From Clostridia bacterium (GTDB taxonomy: Bacteria; Bacillota; Clostridia; Oscillospirales; CAG-272): a DNA stretch of 64,000 nucleotides. Of this stretch, positions 60,187 to 64,000 are shown in pieces. The notes under the pieces are model-generated. The model did no database searches. It was not told the origin of the DNA and worked only from the letters and a program-made list of their open reading frames with translations. Made by a program: the position numbers and the translations under genes. Numbering within the stretch: the first letter of the stretch is position 1; every line of letters starts with the position of its first letter. Where the stretch lies: the NCBI GenBank assembly GCA_017453255.1, contig JAFTKN010000010.1, forward strand, positions 214,458-278,457. Direction: 5' to 3'.

Positions 60187-61027
60187 ATGAACAGCCACAG
60201 CCACGCGAACCATGTTCTCTCTTTTGTTGTGGTACAGAGCATCCACATGTATTAAATGTTGGTGGAGAAAACTCATTTATTGGAAACGACATAGCTTTAA
60301 ACAAAGTACATGGATCATTTTCAGTTGCTGTAATACACTCTTTATCTGGAATATTATACTCAGTTCCTGATACAACGAGTTGTGTTGGACGTTCAATTTT
60401 TACAACAGAGAAAAATCCAAGTGAAACAACTAGTGTTTTATCTTCTCTATCACATAAATGTCCATTTACTGAGGAATGTATATAATCTGGTAGATCATCT
60501 AAGCAACAGCAACAAAAACATTGACATTCTCTCGGTTCTACAATTTTCCAGTTTAATATAACAGGATCAACTGTTTCTAATACAGCCACAGGAGATGCTG
60601 TTGAATGATTCACTTCACAAGCATTATGACAGAACCCTGTATTGTTTTGAGAGCTTTTAAATACGCTTACATTACCTTCGCTTCCAAACAAAATAACCTT
60701 TTTTTCTACCACGCAAATTCCTTCAAATTCTTGAATATTTCCTTGCGAAATACATGCTTCAAAGCTTAATTTAACATATATTTTTATATTTAGCTGATAA
60801 AATCCACGATTAAATGGCACGTCATTTATATCAATATATGCTGACATAATCTTCGCACATTTTGCTCTTACTATTGATGTACGATCAATGATTTCTTCCC
60901 CTAAATCAGTAAGAAAAACTTTAACATTTTCAAAACAATCCTTATCCCTACATGAATCTAATACTCTATATGTGTCTATACAGATATTTTCTTTTTGGTG
61001 AGAATTAGAACAAATTTTATTATCCAT
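60185..61027 (-). CDS. Cysteine-rich conserved clostridial protein of unknown function
   Basis: A 280-residue protein with 22 cysteines and no signal peptide or membrane segment. It contains RVLDSCRDKDCFENVKVFL, GFYQLNIKIYVKLSFEACI, VVEKKVILFGSEGNVSVFKS, a cysteine knot CQCFCCCC (168-175), DKECITATENDPCTLFKAMS and a CGC tail. I recall similar hypothetical proteins in Clostridia, but no function. The mostly beta pattern and cysteine clusters could mean a coat-like cross-linked protein or metal binding; neither is shown. SD AAGGAGG precedes the ATG. It has its own promoter. Confidence 0.75.
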   Translation of the reverse strand: MDNKICSNSHQKENICIDTYRVLDSCRDKDCFENVKVFLTDLGEEIIDRTSIVRAKCAKIMSAYIDINDVPFNRGFYQLNIKIYVKLSFEACISQGNIQEFEGICVVEKKVILFGSEGNVSVFKSSQNNTGFCHNACEVNHSTASPVAVLETVDPVILNWKIVEPRECQCFCCCCLDDLPDYIHSSVNGHLCDREDKTLVVSLGFFSVVKIERPTQLVVSGTEYNIPDKECITATENDPCTLFKAMSFPINEFSPPTFNTCGCSVPQQKREHGSRGCGCS

Positions 61028-61071
61028 AAGCTACCTCCTTATATATTGAAAACATATTTGTCTTCTATAAT

Positions 61072-61100
61072 ATCTTATGCAGTTTACCGAATAATGTCAA
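61072..61100 (-). promoter_or_regulatory. Promoter of the cysteine-rich protein gene
   Basis: On minus, TTGACA (61100-61095), 17 nt, TAAGAT (61077-61072). The -35 abuts the T-run of the terminator of the upstream unit. Confidence 0.75.
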
Positions 61101-61134
61101 AAAATGAAAAAAGGAATCCAAAAATTGGATTCCC
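61099..61134 (-). terminator. Terminator of the P-loop gene transcript
   Basis: 9-bp stem GGAATCCAA/TTGGATTCC (61113-61121 and 61125-61133) with AAA loop; on minus it is followed by TTTTTTCATTTTTT. Confidence 0.9.
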
Positions 61135-61175
61135 TCTTATATTTAATTTTAAAATCTATATAAACTGCACGAAGA

Positions 61176-61226
61176 TTACTTAAGCTTTAGTTGAACGCGT
61201 GAATTCAAATAAACTAAATCATTCAT
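61176..61226 (-). CDS. Micro-ORF 3 in the P-loop gene tail
   Basis: ATG 61226 with GAGG (61237-61234) 7 nt upstream. It encodes MNDLVYLNSRVQLKLK and stops. Its start resembles micro-ORF 1 (M-x-D-L), and the 7 nt ACCAATG is identical. Coding is unproven. Confidence 0.3.
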   Translation of the reverse strand: MNDLVYLNSRVQLKLK

Positions 61227-61453
61227 TGGTTTTCCTCTTTTTTTATTCAAGTTTCGTGCTTGTTTAAATCAATATTAATTGTACATTGGTTTGCCCTCAC
61301 ATTAATTAATTTTCTTTCAAATGATATTTAAACATAATAAACACCTAATTTACTTTAAAATTTAAATGTGACCTCGTGTAAACTCATAATCTTATACAAT
61401 CATCAACCAAAATTTAACTTTCTGTTATAAAAACAACTGTTGGATTTGCTTAA

Positions 61454-61495
61454 TTAAGAATTTACACCTATAAATTCACTTTCTAAATCGTACAT
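61454..61495 (-). CDS. Micro-ORF 1 in the P-loop gene tail
   Basis: ATG 61495 with GGAGG (61508-61504) 8 nt upstream. It encodes MYDLESEFIGVNS and stops. It has no known match that I recognise. The good ribosome site is the only support. Confidence 0.3.
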   Translation of the reverse strand: MYDLESEFIGVNS

Positions 61496-61540
61496 TGGTC
61501 CATCCTCCAATTTCTTTAAGTTAAACTTCGTCGTATTGGC

Positions 61541-61948
61541 TTAGAGATATTTTTTGATATTCTCAGTTGCGTTTTCTGTTGGCATAGACAAAGTCATCAC
61601 CAAATTAACATCATATTTTGATGCAAGTGCATCTGCTTCTACAACGAACTTGTCGAAAGAATCTAAATCTCTATTACAGATTCTAAATGTTGCATCAATA
61701 AAGAGATCTGTGATATCGTGGTTACTAGCAAGTAATCCCGCAATAAATCCATAGAGTGACTGTGCATCATTAATCATATATTCATCAGAATTAATAAGTC
61801 TGCAGTTGTAATTTAAGGTTAGTCTTAAGTTGCTTCCCTTTTCGATACACACAACCGAACCCTTGGAAGTTTCGAGAGCGGAATTAATCATCTCAATAAG
61901 TGTTTTTGTTTTACCTGTGCCTTTAACACCAATAATAATTTTCATCAT
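61541..61948 (-). CDS. Small P-loop NTPase of unknown function
   Basis: A 135-residue protein with Walker A GVKGTGKTKTLIEMIN (about residues 6-20), an extended strand GSVVCIEKGSNLRLTLNYN, and a Walker-B-like DLFIDATFRI. The start is ATG 61948 (or 61945) behind GGAGG; a GTG at 61963 would include that site. The family occurs widely in Clostridia as an uncharacterised ATPase. It carries no sensor or arginine-finger domain that I can identify. It has its own promoter, and its transcript appears to run on to the terminator at 61099. Confidence 0.8.
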   Translation of the reverse strand: MMKIIIGVKGTGKTKTLIEMINSALETSKGSVVCIEKGSNLRLTLNYNCRLINSDEYMINDAQSLYGFIAGLLASNHDITDLFIDATFRICNRDLDSFDKFVVEADALASKYDVNLVMTLSMPTENATENIKKYL

Positions 61949-61985
61949 TTTATTGTCCTCCACAATATCTATTCTTTCTACTTTG

Positions 61986-62014
61986 ATTATACACTAAGTT
62001 ATAAAAAAAATCAA
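61986..62014 (-). promoter_or_regulatory. Promoter of the small P-loop NTPase gene
   Basis: On minus, TTGATT (62014-62009), 17 nt, TATAAT (61991-61986). Confidence 0.8.
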
Positions 62015-62074
62015 TACCTTTGGTCAAAATATCTAAAAAATTTAATTTTTTTTTAAAAACTTTGCTAATTTTTC

Positions 62075-62108
62075 ATAAATAAAGGCCTACTTTTAAATGT
62101 AGGCCTTT
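62075..62108 (-). terminator. Terminator of pgi
   Basis: 10-bp stem AAAGGCCTAC/GTAGGCCTTT (62081-62090 and 62099-62108) with an 8-nt loop, T-rich on minus. Confidence 0.88.
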
Positions 62109-62111
62109 AAA

Positions 62112-63452
62112 TTAATTCATTCTATTCTTCAATTTGTTTGCTAAATCCTCATATCCCTCTTTACCAAGCAGAGCAAACATATTTTTCTTATAGCTTTCGA
62201 CACCAGGCTGATTAAAGGGATTAACACCTAAAACATAACCAGAAATGGCACAAGCTAATTCAAAGAAATAAACCAAATAACCAAATGAATATTCGCTTCT
62301 ATCAGCAATCTCTAAAACTATATTAGGTACATTACCATCAGAGTGAGCAAATAATGTGCCAAGCATAGCAGTATGATTAACATAGTCTAAATCTTTTCCT
62401 GCAAGGAAATTCAATTTATCAACATTAAATGGATCAAATGGAATTATTAATTCATCAGATGCTTTTTTTATATCTAAAACGGTTTCAAACATTATCCTTT
62501 CACCATCTTGTATATATTGTCCAAGTGAGTGAAGATCTGTGGAAAAAATTACTGAGCTCGGATAAATACCCTTGCCATCCTTGCCCTCACTTTCTCCAAA
62601 AAGCTGCTTCCACCATTCGCAAAGCATTTGAGAAGCAGGTTCGTACGATGCTAAGATTTCAATGTTTTTTCCTTTACGATAAAGGATGTTTCGAATAGCA
62701 ACATATTTCAAGCAATCGTTTTCATTGATATCTTGTGTATTAAATGCTCTAATTGCATCCTGAGCGCCTTGCATAATTTTATCAAGATCGATACCTGTTA
62801 CTGCAATAGGAAGCAAGCCCACTGCTGTTAGTACAGAAAAACGACCACCTACATCGTCAGGAACTACAAATGTTTCATAACCATTATCGTCAGAAAACTT
62901 TTTTAAAGTTCCCTTTTCTTTATCAGTTGTAGCAAAGATTCTTTCTTTTGCTCCTTCTTTTCCATATTTCTTTTCAAGTAATTCTCTAAAAACTCTAAAT
63001 GCAACAGCTGGCTCAGTTGTTGTTCCAGACTTCGAAACTACATTAACGCAAATATCCTTGCCTTCACAAATTTTGAGTAAATCACTTAAGGCTGATGGAC
63101 TAATGGAATTGCCTGTAAAATAAATATCAGGTGTTTTCTTTCCTTTTATGTTATTGTACAAAGGAGATTTAATAAATTCGATAGCTGCTCTTGCACCTAG
63201 ATATGATCCGCCAATACCTATTACAACAAAAATATCACATTGATTTTGAATTCTCTTAGCAGCTTTTTTAATTCTTTCAAATTCCTCTTTATCATAGTCG
63301 AATGGAAGATTTATCCAACCCAAAAAATCGTTACCTAATCCATTGCGATTAAATAATGCACTTTGTGCAGTATATACTTCATTGGAAATTGCATTAACTT
63401 CCTCATTAGTTACATATTTTTTTACAAATTTGTCGTTTAGTGAAAGTACCAT
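62112..63452 (-). CDS. pgi: Glucose-6-phosphate isomerase
   Basis: Interconverts glucose 6-phosphate and fructose 6-phosphate. The 446-residue protein is the Firmicutes-length form, with [52 protein letters not shown] and the C-terminal [25 protein letters not shown] ribosome site (about 63461-63464) precedes the ATG. It is monocistronic, with promoter at 63483-63511. Confidence 0.98.
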   Translation of the reverse strand: MVLSLNDKFVKKYVTNEEVNAISNEVYTAQSALFNRNGLGNDFLGWINLPFDYDKEEFERIKKAAKRIQNQCDIFVVIGIGGSYLGARAAIEFIKSPLYNNIKGKKTPDIYFTGNSISPSALSDLLKICEGKDICVNVVSKSGTTTEPAVAFRVFRELLEKKYGKEGAKERIFATTDKEKGTLKKFSDDNGYETFVVPDDVGGRFSVLTAVGLLPIAVTGIDLDKIMQGAQDAIRAFNTQDINENDCLKYVAIRNILYRKGKNIEILASYEPASQMLCEWWKQLFGESEGKDGKGIYPSSVIFSTDLHSLGQYIQDGERIMFETVLDIKKASDELIIPFDPFNVDKLNFLAGKDLDYVNHTAMLGTLFAHSDGNVPNIVLEIADRSEYSFGYLVYFFELACAISGYVLGVNPFNQPGVESYKKNMFALLGKEGYEDLANKLKNRMN

Positions 63453-63482
63453 ATTGTTTTACCCCTTAATTAATCTTATATT

Positions 63483-63511
63483 ATAATACAACAACTTTCA
63501 CAAAATTTCAA
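63483..63511 (-). promoter_or_regulatory. Promoter of pgi
   Basis: On minus, TTGAAA (63511-63506), 17 nt, TATTAT (63488-63483). Confidence 0.8.
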
Positions 63512-63536
63512 CACTTTTTATTATTAAATTTTAAAG

Positions 63537-64000
63537 TTAAAAGAAATTTTTTATTACTTTAACAAGATATTCAAAAAAAGTTATTCTTTCAACCTCATTT
63601 GTGCTCAAAATTTCCACCTCACATAGTATATTACCATCAATTTTGTATACTATTTTCCCAACTACCTCGTTATTTTGTATTGGTGCATTCAAATGCTCTG
63701 ATAGAATAATTTCTTTCGTTATTTTATTTTCATATCCTTTATTTATCAATACTTCATTTTCTACACTTTTTATTGAAACATATTCCTCACATCCACCATA
63801 TACTGTCATTTTGCCGAAATTTTCACTATTTAATTTAACTATCGAGTAGTTAGCAAATCCAAAATCTAGCAGTTTTGTGACCTCTTGAGTTCTTATTGTT
63901 GGAGATTCAGCTCCTAAAACCACTGCTACTAAATGAAGGCCTTCTCTTTTAGCACTTGCACTTAAGCAAAATCCAGCTTTATCTGTGGAGCCAGTTTTTA
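63537..64000 (-). CDS. D-alanyl-D-alanine carboxypeptidase (DacF-like), 5' partial
   Basis: Only the C-terminal part of a low-molecular-weight penicillin-binding protein is in the window; the frame is open to the right edge, and the ATG-like start at 63923 is internal. The PBP KTG box is visible at the edge (KTGSTDKAGFCLSASAKREG), followed by LVAVVLGAESPTIRTQEVT typical of S11 peptidases. The C-terminal PBP5-type beta domain runs to the stop. A hydrophobic stretch near the end (FFEYLVKVIKNFF) fits the amphipathic anchor. It trims pentapeptide side chains of peptidoglycan, or in DacF/DacB acts on spore cortex; which one cannot be told. Confidence 0.9.
   Translation of the reverse strand, partial: KTGSTDKAGFCLSASAKREGLHLVAVVLGAESPTIRTQEVTKLLDFGFANYSIVKLNSENFGKMTVYGGCEEYVSIKSVENEVLINKGYENKITKEIILSEHLNAPIQNNEVVGKIVYKIDGNILCEVEILSTNEVERITFFEYLVKVIKNFF

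Larger units (their letters stand above)
61135..61540 (-). other. Transcribed tail with three repeated ribosome-site/start modules
   Basis: This stretch lies between the P-loop gene stop and a strong terminator, with no promoter seen inside, so it is likely one 3' tail. Three copies of a block with a GAGG-type ribosome site, then ACCAATG, start micro-ORFs at 61495, 61286 and 61226 (minus). Otherwise it is AT-rich with no longer ORF. The modules look like copies of one start region; the peptides are in separate entries or, for the middle one, only M-Y-N. Confidence 0.55.

Noticed and set aside
60995-61183. 62-residue plus-strand ORF upstream of the cysteine-rich gene
   Set aside because: It covers the minus-strand promoter and terminator, lacks a ribosome site and has no pattern.

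Overview
The window is AT-rich chromosomal DNA from a low-GC, anaerobic-type, spore-forming member of the Firmicutes, class Clostridia. The evidence is family-level: PolC-type replicase, plsX-rnc-smc-ftsY order, Smf/DprA-TopA-TrmFO order, ylxM-ffh-rpsP-khpA, the sporulation genes yqfC, yqfD and spoIIID, strong GGAGG ribosome sites, and classic TTGACA-17-TATAAT promoters. A gut or rumen relative of the Oscillospiraceae/Ruminococcaceae is my best guess, not something the sequence proves. Both ends cut a gene: an RNA methyltransferase at the left and a D-Ala-D-Ala carboxypeptidase at the right.

Layout. 1-17879 is a long, tightly packed plus-strand housekeeping series: SpoU-type methyltransferase, dprA, topA, trmFO, plsX, rnc, a radical SAM gene, smc, ftsY, rdgB, yhbY, nadD, yqeK, rsfS, leuS. 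17880-18220 is a free-standing rpsU (S21) unit, which is too short to appear in ordinary ORF calls. 18262-28992 is pyrH-frr-uppS-cdsA-dxr-rseP-ispG-polC. 29027-30600 holds a divergent regulator/acyl-carrier-protein pair and an orphan BlaI-type repressor. 30742-33204 is ispD-ispF-rpe-vanZ. 33218-36222 (minus) holds a cysteine desulfurase with a DUF3343 partner and mgtE with an unusual leader RNA. 36341-43322 is yqfC-yqfD-phoH-ybeY-era-recO-mutS2. 43337-50850 is rhaB-rhaA-SIS gene-prs-argS-yebC. 50851-57103 (minus) holds manA, the ylxM-ffh-rpsP-khpA operon, spoIIID and galE-galM. 57123-60186 is a Crp/Fnr regulator with a three-gene NitT/TauT-type ABC transporter. 60185-64000 (minus) holds a cysteine-rich protein, a small P-loop protein followed by a non-coding or micro-ORF tail, pgi, and the end of a dacF-like gene.

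How the genes fit together. Four MEP isoprenoid genes (dxr, ispG, ispD, ispF) plus uppS and cdsA supply lipid carriers and phospholipids. plsX and the acyl carrier protein serve fatty acid and phospholipid synthesis. Rhamnose (rhaB, rhaA), galactose (galE, galM), mannose (manA) and glucose-6-phosphate isomerase (pgi) steps feed central carbon metabolism. The SRP pieces ffh and ftsY are in separate operons.

Most unusual observations: (1) the ABC transporter binding protein at 57828-58832 reads as a circular permutation of its family, with the C-terminal half placed before the N-terminal half behind one lipoprotein signal peptide; (2) the mgtE leader has two mutually exclusive hairpins and a well-formed 25-codon leader ORF; (3) the transcript of the small P-loop protein continues about 400 nt past its stop through three repeated ribosome-site/start-codon modules before a strong terminator; (4) operator-like inverted repeats sit exactly on the promoters of ylxM, the Crp/Fnr gene and the blaI-like gene. 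I saw no tRNA, rRNA, CRISPR array, IS element or prophage.
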